From: Flavihumibacter profundi
GTDB lineage: Bacteria; Bacteroidota; Bacteroidia; Chitinophagales; Chitinophagaceae
Length of the DNA: 64,000 nucleotides
Assembly (NCBI RefSeq): GCF_020076305.1
Contig: NZ_JAIQXE010000001.1
Coordinates: forward strand, 124,001 to 188,000
Direction of reading: 5' to 3'
Shown: positions 28,455-38,353 of the stretch, one piece after another
How the letters are laid out: the number at the start of each line of letters is the position of its first letter
Numbering within the stretch: the first letter of the stretch is position 1
Position numbers and translations under genes: made by a program
Notes under the pieces: generated by a model
What the model was told of the DNA's origin: nothing
Database searches by the model: none
What the model saw: the letters and a program-made list of their open reading frames with translations, nothing else

Positions 28455-31400
28455 ATGACACTCAAAAAACATTTGTTTACTCTCCTGTTGCTCTTTTCCT
28501 GCGCATACCTGATGGCGCAGGATAGGGTAGTTACAGGTAAAGTGCTATCTGCCAAGACCAATAAGGGACTGGCAGGGGCCAGTATTTTGGTAAAAGGCAC
28601 AAAAAGAGGTACTTCAACTGACGAGAACGGCAGTTTTAGTATTTCTGTACCATCAGGACCCCAAACCCTGGTAATTTCTTCTGTTGAATCGGCATCCAAA
28701 GAAGTTAAAGTGGCTGCTGGTGAAACTATGGTTTCGGTTAGCCTGGAAGAAGGTAATGGCCAATTAGGGGAGGTAGTGGTAACAGCGCTGGGTATTACAA
28801 GGGAAAAGAAAACCCTGGTATACGCCACGCAAGCTGTCAAACCTTCAGAATTAACGGAGGCGAGGGATCCAAATAACGTGCTTAACTCTCTCTCAGGGAA
28901 AGTTGCAAATGCGGTAATTAACCAGGGATCTGGTGGTCCCGGTAGTGGTGTACGCCTTGTATTGAGGGGTAACCGTTCTATTCAGGGAAGTAATAATGCC
29001 CTTATTGTTGTGGATGGTGTTCCATTGTCGAACAATACAAATGGAACTGCCGGAAGTGATTTTGGATCCGTACAGGGTTCTGATGGTGCTTCCAGCATTA
29101 ACCCTGATGATATTGAATCTGTAAACGTATTACGGGGCGCATCAGCTGCCGCACTTTATGGTAGCCAGGCAGGTAACGGTGTAATCGTTATTACTACTAA
29201 AAAAGGCAAGAAAGACAGGGTGGCTGTGACCCTTAATACAGGGGTGGCCGTTGAGTCCGTTTTTGCTTTACCTGATTTCCAGAATTCATATGGACAAGGT
29301 AATGGTGGCGTTTTGAAAGATACCCTTATCTCTGGTGAAAGCTGGGGCGCTAAAATGACTGGTCAGCCCATTACTACCCATTTGCTGCAACCAGGAACCT
29401 ATTCTCCGCAGCCCAATAACGTTAAAGATTTCTTCAACGACGGCGTTAGTTATAATAATTCTATAGGTGTTTCAGGTGGTACTGAAAAAATGCAGACCTA
29501 TTTATCTTATACCAATAACAACATAACAGGTATTATTCCAGGGAATAGCCTTAACAGGCACACTGTGAACCTTCGCCTTTCTAATCAGATTGGAAAAAGG
29601 TTTTCTACAGACGCCAAAATTACGTACCTGAACCAGGATATTAAGAACAGGCCACGGACAGGTGAAGAAAACGCTCCGGTTATTGACATATATAATATGG
29701 CCCGGAATATTTCCACTGCAGATGCGAAAAATTACGAGATGATGAATAATGTGGGAATTCCTACACCTACATTCTTCCCATCAACGCTGAGTTCTATTTA
29801 CCAGAATCCTTACTGGGTAACTAATCGTACACATATAAATGAATCCCGGGATCGTATAATCGGTTTTATTACTGCGAAATATAAAATTACAGACTGGTTA
29901 ACCCTCTCTGGTAAAGCCAACCTTGATAAAACATTTGACCGGGGTGAAAGCCAGTATTCTGAAGGAACCATTCTTTGGGGAAAACCTGGTGGTGATTACC
30001 AGAAGAATAATATTATGGTTACTGAGAAATGGTTTGATGCAATGTTGGACGGAGCCAATAAAATTACCAATGACCTGAAAATCAACTATCGGATTGGGGG
30101 AATTTTCCAGGATTCAAAATATGATGCTGACTTTTCTTCTGCGAATGGTTTAAATATTACCAATAAGTTCAGTATGAATTTCGCGAAGGCCCCGGCAGTT
30201 AGTGCTTCATATACACAGGTTCAAACGCAATCTGTATTTGGTCAGGCTAACCTTTCATACAAAGATGCGATCTACCTGGATATGAGTTTACGGAATGACT
30301 GGGATTCCCGTTTACCTAAACCGTATAGCTTCTTGTATCCTTCAGTTGGTGTTTCCGCATTACTTTCTGAATTAATCACTTTGCCGACTGCTATTTCCTT
30401 CCTGAAGGCCAGTGTTAACTATGCTGAAGTGGGTAATGGTGGTAAGTTCGGCTTACTTAATTCTGTTTACAATTATGGACAAGGCGCCGGAAACGGTTTC
30501 CTGCAAAGAAGTTCAACTTTACCTTTACCAGGGTTGAAACCTGAAATTGTTAAGAACCTTGAGTTCGGAATTGAAGCCAGGTTTTTACAAAACCGTATCG
30601 GATTTACAGCAACCTACTACAAGAGTAATTCATTTAACCAATTACTCCAGGTTGCTTTACCAGTTGCAACTGGCTATTCCAACAAGTATATCAATGCGGG
30701 TAATATTCAGAACTCCGGATTTGAATTAGTAATAACAGGATCTCCAATTCAGAAGAAAGACTTCAAATGGGATCTTACCCTTAACATGGCAATGAACACC
30801 AATAAGGTAATTTCGTTAAGTGATGAAGTGAAGATTTTCTACCTGGGTGGCGGATACGGCCGTTCAGCAACTCCTGTTGTTGAAGAAGGCAAACCATATG
30901 GAGACCTTCTTGCATTTAAATGGGCAACAGATGCCAAGGGAAATTATATAGTTGATGCAACAAATGGCAAGCCAGTTCTTACCGGCGATCAGCAGTATAT
31001 TGGAAACTTTAACCCTAAGGCAACCTTCGGTTTTTCCAATACGTTTGAGTATAAGGGCTTTTATCTCCGTTTGTTGATTGATGGTCGTGTTGGAGGAACA
31101 ATGGTTTCAGGTACTGAAATGAACCTTGCATTCAGTGGAATTCCAGCGGTAACAGAAAATTACAGGGAAGGTGGATGGAGCCTGGGAGGTGTAGATGCAA
31201 ACGGTGCTCCGGTTACTAAAACAATTTCTGCACAGGACTTCTGGCAGGTTGCCTCTGGTAAGCGTTATGGTGCTGGAGATTTTTTCGCTTATGACGCAAC
31301 TAATTTCAGGGTTCGAGAGTTTTCATTAGGATATGGTATTCCAATTAAGAATACAGATATCGTGAAATCTGCAAGATTGTCCTTTGTAGCACGCAACGTT

Positions 31401-31568
31401 TTCTGGATTTTCAGAGGAGATTCAAAAATGAATATTCCTGGTTTGGGTACCCGAAAAATGTGGTTTGACCCGGATATGAGTTTGGGTAATGGAAACTACC
31501 AGGGTGTTGAGTATGGAACTTTACCTGCCACACGTAGTTTAGGACTTAATTTACAGGTAACTTTTTAA
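28455..31568 (+). CDS. SusC/RagA-type TonB-dependent outer-membrane transporter
   Basis: A 1037-residue outer-membrane protein. After the signal peptide (LFSCAYLMAQ) comes a CarboxypepD_reg-like domain (VTGKVLSAKTNKGLAGASILVKGT) and a plug with GEVVVTALGITREKK, VVDGVPLSNN and VNVLRGASAAALYGSQAGNGVIVITTKKG, the SusC hallmarks. A long beta-barrel ends with SLGLNLQVTF. It should import an oligosaccharide or peptide with the SusD-like lipoprotein 25 bases downstream. No sigma/anti-sigma or hybrid two-component regulator is visible beside it. The substrate is unknown. Confidence 0.95.
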   Translation: MTLKKHLFTLLLLFSCAYLMAQDRVVTGKVLSAKTNKGLAGASILVKGTKRGTSTDENGSFSISVPSGPQTLVISSVESASKEVKVAAGETMVSVSLEEGNGQLGEVVVTALGITREKKTLVYATQAVKPSELTEARDPNNVLNSLSGKVANAVINQGSGGPGSGVRLVLRGNRSIQGSNNALIVVDGVPLSNNTNGTAGSDFGSVQGSDGASSINPDDIESVNVLRGASAAALYGSQAGNGVIVITTKKGKKDRVAVTLNTGVAVESVFALPDFQNSYGQGNGGVLKDTLISGESWGAKMTGQPITTHLLQPGTYSPQPNNVKDFFNDGVSYNNSIGVSGGTEKMQTYLSYTNNNITGIIPGNSLNRHTVNLRLSNQIGKRFSTDAKITYLNQDIKNRPRTGEENAPVIDIYNMARNISTADAKNYEMMNNVGIPTPTFFPSTLSSIYQNPYWVTNRTHINESRDRIIGFITAKYKITDWLTLSGKANLDKTFDRGESQYSEGTILWGKPGGDYQKNNIMVTEKWFDAMLDGANKITNDLKINYRIGGIFQDSKYDADFSSANGLNITNKFSMNFAKAPAVSASYTQVQTQSVFGQANLSYKDAIYLDMSLRNDWDSRLPKPYSFLYPSVGVSALLSELITLPTAISFLKASVNYAEVGNGGKFGLLNSVYNYGQGAGNGFLQRSSTLPLPGLKPEIVKNLEFGIEARFLQNRIGFTATYYKSNSFNQLLQVALPVATGYSNKYINAGNIQNSGFELVITGSPIQKKDFKWDLTLNMAMNTNKVISLSDEVKIFYLGGGYGRSATPVVEEGKPYGDLLAFKWATDAKGNYIVDATNGKPVLTGDQQYIGNFNPKATFGFSNTFEYKGFYLRLLIDGRVGGTMVSGTEMNLAFSGIPAVTENYREGGWSLGGVDANGAPVTKTISAQDFWQVASGKRYGAGDFFAYDATNFRVREFSLGYGIPIKNTDIVKSARLSFVARNVFWIFRGDSKMNIPGLGTRKMWFDPDMSLGNGNYQGVEYGTLPATRSLGLNLQVTF

Positions 31569-31593
31569 TTCAAACATATAAACACAATTATAT

Positions 31594-33192
31594 ATGAATC
31601 GAATCTCAATTTTTAACCGGTCGTATATTGCACTTCTTTGTTGCAGTATTTTCCTCTGGTCATGTACGAAAAAATATGATGAGATTAATACAGACAGAAA
31701 TACAATTGCAACAGTAGGTCCTGCTGAATTGCCTTTCCTTTTTTCAAAAGCAGAAGCTTCCGCTGTTCCGAATATCTGGAACTACCAGGTTGCGCAAAAT
31801 CTTTTTGCAGACCAGTATGCCCAGTATTTCGCCTGTACTGCTACGTATTTCCCATCAGATCGCCTCAATATCAGGATGGATTGGGTAGGCGCAGCCTTTA
31901 ACCCGGTGTATACGGATATGGTTCCCCAATTGCAGTCAATTTTCCAGTCTTCAGACCCTCAAAGTGCCGAACATGCGATGGCAAGAATCGTATGGGTTTT
32001 AGGCTTTCACCGGGTAACTGATTATTGGGGCCCTATACCTTATTTCAGCGCAGGCCAACCTGGGAATTCTGTTCCCTATGATGCACAGGATAAGATTTAT
32101 GCTGACTTCTTTAAGCAGCTGGATACAGCAGTTACAGTGCTTAAAACCCATACCAGCGATAAGCCTTATGGAAGTTTTGACCTGATTTATGGCGGGGATG
32201 TAAATAAGTGGATCAAATTTGCCAATTCGCTCAGGCTTCGACTGGCTTTACGGATTTCTAAAGTGAATCCGGATGAAGCTAAAATACAAGCTGAAGCCGC
32301 TGTTGCAGGTGGCCTTGTTTTATCCAATAGCCCAACGGATGATGCCCTGCTACAAAAGAGTACTGCAGGGTCAGATAACAACGGTCTTTCCATTATGTCT
32401 GACTGGAATGAGTTCAGGATGAGCGCCACCATGGAGTCTGTATTAAAAGGCTACCAGGATCCCCGTATGCAGGTTTATTGGCTGCCAGACGGCGCCACCA
32501 AGACAAATCCAAACGGAAATGGCCAGTATGATGGTTTGAGGAATGGATTAACTTCTACCCAACTTACTGAAACGCCAAATCTTGCAACATCGAACGCTAA
32601 AGTGGGTAAACGCTGGTCCTCCCCGGATTTTGCTGGTAATGCTGATTACCTGACGACCCCACAGAATATTATGTCAGTTGCAGAAACATATTTCAATATG
32701 GCTGAAGGTGCTTTATTGAACTGGAATATGGGCAAAACCGCTAAAGAATTGTATGAAGCGGGTATTACAAACTCTATGAAGCAATGGGGTATTACTGACG
32801 GAGCTGCAATTACTGCGTATATTAATAGCAGCAATGTGCCAGTTGCACCTGGTGATTATTTAAATTCACCGGCTGTTTCTGATGCCCCTATCAAATTTGC
32901 AGCAGATGCAGAGACCCAATTAAAACAAATCGCCATTCAGAAGTGGATTGCGATGTTTCCTGATGGCAATGAGGCCTGGGCTGATTATCGCCGGGGTAGG
33001 AACTTCATTATGTACCCGGTTGCAAATTCTGAAAATCCTGATATCCCGGATCCAAAAACCCAATGGATCAGAAGGATACCTTTCCTGTTGTCAGAAAAGC
33101 AAAACAATAGTAAAGCAGTTGAAGATGCTGTTCCATTACTTGGCGCAGGTGGTGATAAAGTTACCACACCGCTATGGTGGGATAAGAACTAA
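31594..33192 (+). CDS. SusD/RagB-family nutrient-binding lipoprotein
   Basis: A 532-residue outer-membrane lipoprotein. Lipobox LWSC places the lipidated Cys at about residue 24. SusD-like_2 features are WNYQVAQNLFADQYAQYF in the N-terminal TPR region, FHRVTDYWGPIPYF and AEASFFNMAEGA-like helices, and a C-terminal region with IAIQKWIAMFPDGNEAWADYRRG. It binds the substrate on the cell surface and sits on the SusC barrel. A strong terminator follows the stop codon. Confidence 0.94.
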   Translation: MNRISIFNRSYIALLCCSIFLWSCTKKYDEINTDRNTIATVGPAELPFLFSKAEASAVPNIWNYQVAQNLFADQYAQYFACTATYFPSDRLNIRMDWVGAAFNPVYTDMVPQLQSIFQSSDPQSAEHAMARIVWVLGFHRVTDYWGPIPYFSAGQPGNSVPYDAQDKIYADFFKQLDTAVTVLKTHTSDKPYGSFDLIYGGDVNKWIKFANSLRLRLALRISKVNPDEAKIQAEAAVAGGLVLSNSPTDDALLQKSTAGSDNNGLSIMSDWNEFRMSATMESVLKGYQDPRMQVYWLPDGATKTNPNGNGQYDGLRNGLTSTQLTETPNLATSNAKVGKRWSSPDFAGNADYLTTPQNIMSVAETYFNMAEGALLNWNMGKTAKELYEAGITNSMKQWGITDGAAITAYINSSNVPVAPGDYLNSPAVSDAPIKFAADAETQLKQIAIQKWIAMFPDGNEAWADYRRGRNFIMYPVANSENPDIPDPKTQWIRRIPFLLSEKQNNSKAVEDAVPLLGAGGDKVTTPLWWDKN

Positions 33193-33212
33193 TTTATTTT
33201 TTTGATTAGGAT

Positions 33213-33257
33213 AAAAGATTCCATCGAAGCAGTTAAATTCGATGGAATCTTTTTTTT
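33213..33257 (+). terminator. Rho-independent terminator after susD
   Basis: A perfect 16-bp stem, 33213-33228 pairing with 33238-33253 (core GATTCCATCGAA), loop GCAGTTAAA, then an uninterrupted T run to 33257. It separates the SusC/D unit from the following operon. Confidence 0.95.
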
Positions 33258-33286
33258 ACTGCATACCGCCAACCAAAATTTATTTT

Positions 33287-36200
33287 ATGTTTCGTCTTTC
33301 CGGATATACCGCTATTCTTTTTTTTAGCCTGGTTTTTTGGGGTTGTAGTAACGAAGAATCCCATTTGTTTACTGCTTTGCCCGAATCAAAAACCGGCGTT
33401 AATTTTAAAAACACCTTATTTGAAGACGGTCCCTTAAACGTGGCGAATTATATTTATTTCTATAATGGCGGCGGCGTTGCCATTGGTGATATCAATAACG
33501 ATGGATTACAGGATGTACTGTTTACCGGAAACATGGTACGCAACCGACTCTTCCTCAATAAAGGGAATTTTCAGTTTGAAGACATTACCCTAAAAAGCGG
33601 CGTTGATAAAATGCAGGGCTGGTGTACAGGGGCTACAATGGCGGATGTAAACGGTGATGGTAAACTGGATATCTACATCTGCAGAAGTGCCGATATAAAT
33701 CCCGATCGCCGCAAAAACTTACTGTTTATCAATAACGGCGACCTGAGCTTTACTGAGAAAGCAGATGAATATGGTCTTGCCGATAATGGCTATTCTACGC
33801 AGGCTGCTTTTTTTGATTATGATAAAGACGGCGACCTCGATTGTTTCATTATTAACCACTCCCTCCAGAAATATACTGCCGGCGTTCAGGACAACCCTGA
33901 ACTGCGCAAAGAACACAATCCCGATTACGCCAGCAAACTGTACCGAAACGACAACAACCATTTCACTAATGTGAGCGACCAGGCTGGTATCACATCCAAT
34001 GTGCTCACCTTTGGTTTGGGCGTAGCTATTTCAGATTTTAATAACGATGGCTGGCCAGATATAATAGTATCCAATGACTTTAATGAACCCGATTATTTTT
34101 TCCTGAACAACCGCAATGGAACCTTTACAGAACAGCTCTCCAAAGCCATGGACCAGGTATCCCTCTACTCAATGGGCTCCGATGCGGCAGATTATAACAA
34201 TGATGGTTTAACTGACCTTATAACGCTGGACATGATGCCAGAAGACAACAAGACCATCAAGATGCACAGCGGGGCTGAAAATTTCGACAAGTTCCAATTC
34301 CTGTTTACCCAGGGATTTTATTACCAGTACAGCCGCAATATGTTGCAGCAAAATAATGGTGATGGTACATTCAGCGAAGTAGGACAACTTGCCGGGGTAT
34401 CCAATACAGACTGGAGCTGGGCCGCCCTTTTCGGCGATTATGATAACGATGGGTTTAAAGACCTTTTTGTGACCAATGGCTATGTTAAGGATTATACCGA
34501 AATGGATTTTTTAAAATACTCTGTTGATCGGGTCATCCGCAATATGCATAAAGATTCAGTTGACCCCATCCCCGAATACATCAGGAAAATGCCTTCCAAC
34601 CAAATTCCCAATTATATTTTCCAGAACCAGGGTAATGGCACTTTCAGGAAAAAAACCAGTGAATGGGGCTTCGATCAGAAAGGGGTATCTGCGGGTGCCG
34701 CCTATGTTGACCTGGATAATGACGGCGATCTTGACCTGGTGGTTAACAACTCCAATGATTTTGCAAGTATTTATAAGAACAACAGCGAAATACTGGTGAA
34801 GAATAATTACCTGCGTGTACAGTTAGATGGTGGGAAACTAAACCCGCGGGGAATTGGTACAAAAGTGAAACTGTATTGTAAAGGACAATTAATCTACCAG
34901 GAACAATCACCTGTGCGTGGATTTCAATCTTCATCAGACCCTGTTTTAAATTTTGGTGTAGGTAAAAATGCGCAGATCGATTCCGTATTGGTTATATGGC
35001 CCAATGATCATTTTCAAAAACTGGTATCCGTTCCGGCGAATCAATTGCTCAACCTGAAAATGGCAGATGCTAAAGAAACCTGGACTTATGATACCGTGCT
35101 GGACAAAAGCAAGGCCCTGTTAACACAGACCATCATGCCCGGTATACGCCACCAGGAAAATAATTTTAACGACTTTACCGTACAAACATTATTGCCCAAT
35201 TACCTGAGCCGGCAAGGCCCATGCGTTGAAGTGGCAGACGTAAATAAAGACGGGTTGGAAGATTTTTATATGGGAGGCGCAAAAGGATTTCCTGCGCAAC
35301 TTTTTTTACAGAATACTGACCATAGTTTCAAATTGAAGCCTATATCAGATTTTGTGAAGGACGCCGCCAGCGAAGATGTTGCAGCTGCATTTTTTGATGC
35401 CGACGGAGACGGTGATGCAGATCTTTATGTGGCAAGTGGCGGGTATGAATTCAATGAAAATGATCCTGCATACCAGGACCGTCTTTATCTTAATGACGGG
35501 AAAGGAAATTTTACCGGGAAGGCAAATGCCCTGCCTGCAGTTTTGGCCAGTAAAGGTTGTGTAAAAGCGGCTGACCTGGATGGTGACGGCGACCTGGATT
35601 TATTTGTGGGAGGAAGGGTAGTGCCTGGTAAATACCCGACTGCTCCAAGGAGCTATATTTTAACCAATGATGGCAAAGGTAACTTTACAGATGCCACACA
35701 AACTGCCTGTGCAGCACTTATGCAGCCAGGCATGGTAACGGATGCGCTTTGGACAGATCTTAATAATGATAAACAACCCGACCTTGTATTGGTTGGTGAA
35801 TGGATGCCCATAAAAATATTTGTCAATAATAAAGGCAAGTTTTCAGATGCATCGTCCACCTATATACATTTCGCAAGCAGTGGTTGGTGGAACAGGATAT
35901 CAGCCGCTGATATGGACGGAGATGGTGACCTCGACCTGGTAATTGGCAACTGTGGTAACAACACACAATTTCATGTAAATGACAAGGACCCCATGAGTAT
36001 CTATTTCAAAGACTTTGATATGAATGGCTCCATTGACCCCGTGTTGTGTTATTATATTGATGGCGTGTCTTATCCGGCTGTTTCAAGGGATGACCTAACA
36101 GACCAGCTTCCTTTTGTAAAGAAAAAATTCCTTGAATACAAGGAATATGCAACGGCAACGATAAATGATATTTTTACGCCCGACCAATTAAAAAATGCAG

Positions 36201-36586
36201 GTATCCTGAAAGCTGAAACCATGCAAACTGTGTACCTGGAAAACCAGGGTGACAAGGGATTTGCAGTTCATGAACTGCCATTGCCTGCACAATATGCGCC
36301 AGTGTTTGGAATTGTTCTCGAAGACCTGAACAAAGATGGAAAAAAAGATATCCTCCTGGCTGGAAACAATACCTGGACCAGGATAAAATTTGGCCGTTAT
36401 TGCGCCAATCATGGCGTGCTGTTGCTTGGTGATGGCCATTCCGGATTTAATTATGCTCCGCAAACCATCAGTGGATTAAGCTTAAGGGGAAATGTAAAGA
36501 ACATGAAACTTATCCATGCCGGCGATTCACCAAAAATCATTGCCGGTATAAATGACGATAATGCCATTTTAATTTCTACCCGATGA
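33287..36586 (+). CDS. VCBS/FG-GAP repeat and ASPIC/UnbV-domain lipoprotein
   Basis: A 1099-residue lipoprotein. The ATG at 33287 gives a signal with lipobox FWGC; an ATG at 33242 lies in the preceding terminator hairpin and is unlikely. The protein holds at least twelve DxxxDGxxD-type calcium-binding loops, such as DINNDGLQD, DVNGDGKLD, DYDKDGDLD, DFNNDGWPD, DLDGDGDLD and DMDGDGDLD, arranged as in FG-GAP beta-propellers, and a middle ASPIC/UnbV segment (RGIGTKVKLYCKGQL, SDPVLNFGVGKNAQIDSVLVIWP). Such proteins are common beside SusC/D pairs in Bacteroidota; the function is unknown. It overlaps the SDR gene by 4 bases. Confidence 0.9.
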   Translation: MFRLSGYTAILFFSLVFWGCSNEESHLFTALPESKTGVNFKNTLFEDGPLNVANYIYFYNGGGVAIGDINNDGLQDVLFTGNMVRNRLFLNKGNFQFEDITLKSGVDKMQGWCTGATMADVNGDGKLDIYICRSADINPDRRKNLLFINNGDLSFTEKADEYGLADNGYSTQAAFFDYDKDGDLDCFIINHSLQKYTAGVQDNPELRKEHNPDYASKLYRNDNNHFTNVSDQAGITSNVLTFGLGVAISDFNNDGWPDIIVSNDFNEPDYFFLNNRNGTFTEQLSKAMDQVSLYSMGSDAADYNNDGLTDLITLDMMPEDNKTIKMHSGAENFDKFQFLFTQGFYYQYSRNMLQQNNGDGTFSEVGQLAGVSNTDWSWAALFGDYDNDGFKDLFVTNGYVKDYTEMDFLKYSVDRVIRNMHKDSVDPIPEYIRKMPSNQIPNYIFQNQGNGTFRKKTSEWGFDQKGVSAGAAYVDLDNDGDLDLVVNNSNDFASIYKNNSEILVKNNYLRVQLDGGKLNPRGIGTKVKLYCKGQLIYQEQSPVRGFQSSSDPVLNFGVGKNAQIDSVLVIWPNDHFQKLVSVPANQLLNLKMADAKETWTYDTVLDKSKALLTQTIMPGIRHQENNFNDFTVQTLLPNYLSRQGPCVEVADVNKDGLEDFYMGGAKGFPAQLFLQNTDHSFKLKPISDFVKDAASEDVAAAFFDADGDGDADLYVASGGYEFNENDPAYQDRLYLNDGKGNFTGKANALPAVLASKGCVKAADLDGDGDLDLFVGGRVVPGKYPTAPRSYILTNDGKGNFTDATQTACAALMQPGMVTDALWTDLNNDKQPDLVLVGEWMPIKIFVNNKGKFSDASSTYIHFASSGWWNRISAADMDGDGDLDLVIGNCGNNTQFHVNDKDPMSIYFKDFDMNGSIDPVLCYYIDGVSYPAVSRDDLTDQLPFVKKKFLEYKEYATATINDIFTPDQLKNAGILKAETMQTVYLENQGDKGFAVHELPLPAQYAPVFGIVLEDLNKDGKKDILLAGNNTWTRIKFGRYCANHGVLLLGDGHSGFNYAPQTISGLSLRGNVKNMKLIHAGDSPKIIAGINDDNAILISTR

Positions 36587-37329
36587 ACAATACTTTAAGC
36601 AAGCAGGTCGCTATTATCACTGGAGCAGCATCCGGATTAGGATTGGCCATGGCTAAGAAAATGTCAGAATCAGGTATTCAACTTGCCCTGATTGATCGTT
36701 ATACCGAAGGGCTTTCACAGATCAGGGAAGAGATCAGGACTGAATTTGAATTTTACCCTATTGATATCACAGATGAACCTGCAGTAAAAAAAACAATTGA
36801 AAAAATTGCCCAACATTTTGGCAGGATTGATATACTGGTAAATTGTGCCGGCATCACAGGTATTACAAATATAAAAAGCCATGAGGTCGATACAGAAAAC
36901 CTTGTAAAAGTATTTAATGTCAATTTCATGGGATCCTGGTTCACCTCAAAATATACCCTGCCGGTAATGCTGAAAAACAATTATGGCCGTATCCTGCATT
37001 TTGCGTCAATTGCCGGAAAGGAAGGGAATGCCGGGATGCTGGCTTACTCATCATCTAAGGCCGCAGTAATTGGCATGACTAAAGTGCAGGGAAAGGAGTA
37101 TGCGGAAACGGGTATAACAGTTAATGCTATTGCGCCTGCAGTTATTAAAACCGCACTGGTGGATAAGATGCCCGAAGAGCAGGTGAAATATATGACCGAT
37201 AAAATTCCAATGAAACGTTGTGGCACTCTCGATGAATTAGTGAATATGGCGTGCTTTATAGTTTCTCCTGAAAATAGTTTTACCACTGGTTTTGTTTTTG
37301 ACCTTTCAGGTGGAAGGGCAACATACTAA
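36583..37329 (+). CDS. Short-chain dehydrogenase/reductase (SDR)
   Basis: A 248-residue classical SDR. The cofactor motif TGAASGLG is at 13-20, NCAG at 87-90, and the catalytic residues Ser142, Tyr155 and Lys159 (YSSSK) are all present. The C-terminus ends FDLSGGRATY, as in FabG-type family members. Starts with ATGA overlapping the preceding stop. Expected to oxidise or reduce a sugar, polyol or 3-hydroxyacyl compound; the neighbour 3-hydroxyacyl-CoA dehydrogenase-like gene suggests a small catabolic pathway. Confidence 0.9.
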   Translation: MNNTLSKQVAIITGAASGLGLAMAKKMSESGIQLALIDRYTEGLSQIREEIRTEFEFYPIDITDEPAVKKTIEKIAQHFGRIDILVNCAGITGITNIKSHEVDTENLVKVFNVNFMGSWFTSKYTLPVMLKNNYGRILHFASIAGKEGNAGMLAYSSSKAAVIGMTKVQGKEYAETGITVNAIAPAVIKTALVDKMPEEQVKYMTDKIPMKRCGTLDELVNMACFIVSPENSFTTGFVFDLSGGRATY

Positions 37330-37340
37330 AATCTTACTTC

Positions 37341-38342
37341 ATGGATAAAATAACAGATGTTTCAACGATTGAGGTTGGAGTTGTAGGCCTTGGATTGATG
37401 GGCTGCAGTATTTCTACCTGCCTGCTGATGGCAGGTCATAAAGTCATTGCAGTAGCGCCACTTCCCCTTGACCTTGAGTTAGCTGAAAAAAGGATCCGGG
37501 AGCATTTAAGCAGGTCGCATGAACATGGACTGCTTGCGCAACTCCCGGATATTTATTTGCAGAATATTACGATCACAGAAGATTTTGGGCAACTGAGTAA
37601 CTGTAAAGTAGTTATTGAATGTACCCTTGAAAATATAGAAATTAAGAAATCAGTCTACGATAAAATTGAAAATGTAATTTCCAGTGATGCTATTTTAACC
37701 AGCAATACATCTGCGATTCCGATCAGCATTCTCCAAAAGCAAACCCGTTTTCCGGCAAGGTTTTTTGGTTTGCATTGGGCTGAACCTTCCCATACAACAA
37801 GGTTCCTGGAAATTATTTGTGGCGAATTGAGCGACCCAGAACAGGCAGAATTCTTGTATGAATTATCCCATTTCTGGGGTAAGGAGCCCACTCTGGTGCG
37901 AAAGGATATCAGGGGATTTATTACTAACCGGCTGATGTATGCGATGTACCGGGAAGCCTGTTTCCTTGTAGAAAATGGTTATGCTACGGTTGAAGATGTT
38001 GATCGGGCTTGCCGCAATAATGCTGGTTACTGGATGACCCTGGTGGGTGTTTTTCGCTGGATGGACCTGACTGGTGTGCCTGCTTATCACACTGTAATGA
38101 AGGACCTTTTCCCAACCTTGAATAACAGCACCGAAGTGCCTGAACTGATCGATAAAATTGTAAGGGAAGGGGGAAAAGGTGTTGCGAATGCAAAGGGATT
38201 TTATGAATATACGCCGGAAGAAGCTAAACTATGGGAAGAAACCTTTACTGAATTCAGTTATGAGATCCGGAAACTGGCACTTAAATATCCCGCTGATGTT
38301 GTGAAAAGGAAACTTGCGCAAAAGCAAAATTCAATTTATTAA
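37341..38342 (+). CDS. 3-hydroxyacyl-CoA dehydrogenase family protein
   Basis: A 333-residue NAD-dependent dehydrogenase. The Rossmann motif GLGLMG lies near residues 17-22; SNTSAIPIS and FFGLHWAEPSHTTRFLEI correspond to the catalytic His region of 3-hydroxyacyl-CoA dehydrogenases, where canonical HFFNP reads HWAEP. The C-terminal dimerisation domain contains GFITNRLMYAMYREA and GKGVANAKGFYEYT. The altered active-site motif fits the branch that may act on hydroxy acids or L-gulonate-like polyols. It is 11 bases after the SDR and 11 before the double SGNH hydrolase. Confidence 0.88.
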   Translation: MDKITDVSTIEVGVVGLGLMGCSISTCLLMAGHKVIAVAPLPLDLELAEKRIREHLSRSHEHGLLAQLPDIYLQNITITEDFGQLSNCKVVIECTLENIEIKKSVYDKIENVISSDAILTSNTSAIPISILQKQTRFPARFFGLHWAEPSHTTRFLEIICGELSDPEQAEFLYELSHFWGKEPTLVRKDIRGFITNRLMYAMYREACFLVENGYATVEDVDRACRNNAGYWMTLVGVFRWMDLTGVPAYHTVMKDLFPTLNNSTEVPELIDKIVREGGKGVANAKGFYEYTPEEAKLWEETFTEFSYEIRKLALKYPADVVKRKLAQKQNSIY

Positions 38343-38353
38343 AAATAGAACAG

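Noticed and set aside
22241-33192. A polysaccharide utilisation locus made of SGNH, GH95 and SusC/D
   Set aside because: The Mla operon on the other strand separates the enzymes from SusC/D, and no sigma/anti-sigma or hybrid sensor gene is present, so one locus cannot be claimed.
33242-33286. Longer start for the VCBS lipoprotein at ATG 33242
   Set aside because: This ATG lies inside the stem of the preceding terminator, and the lipoprotein signal starts at 33287.
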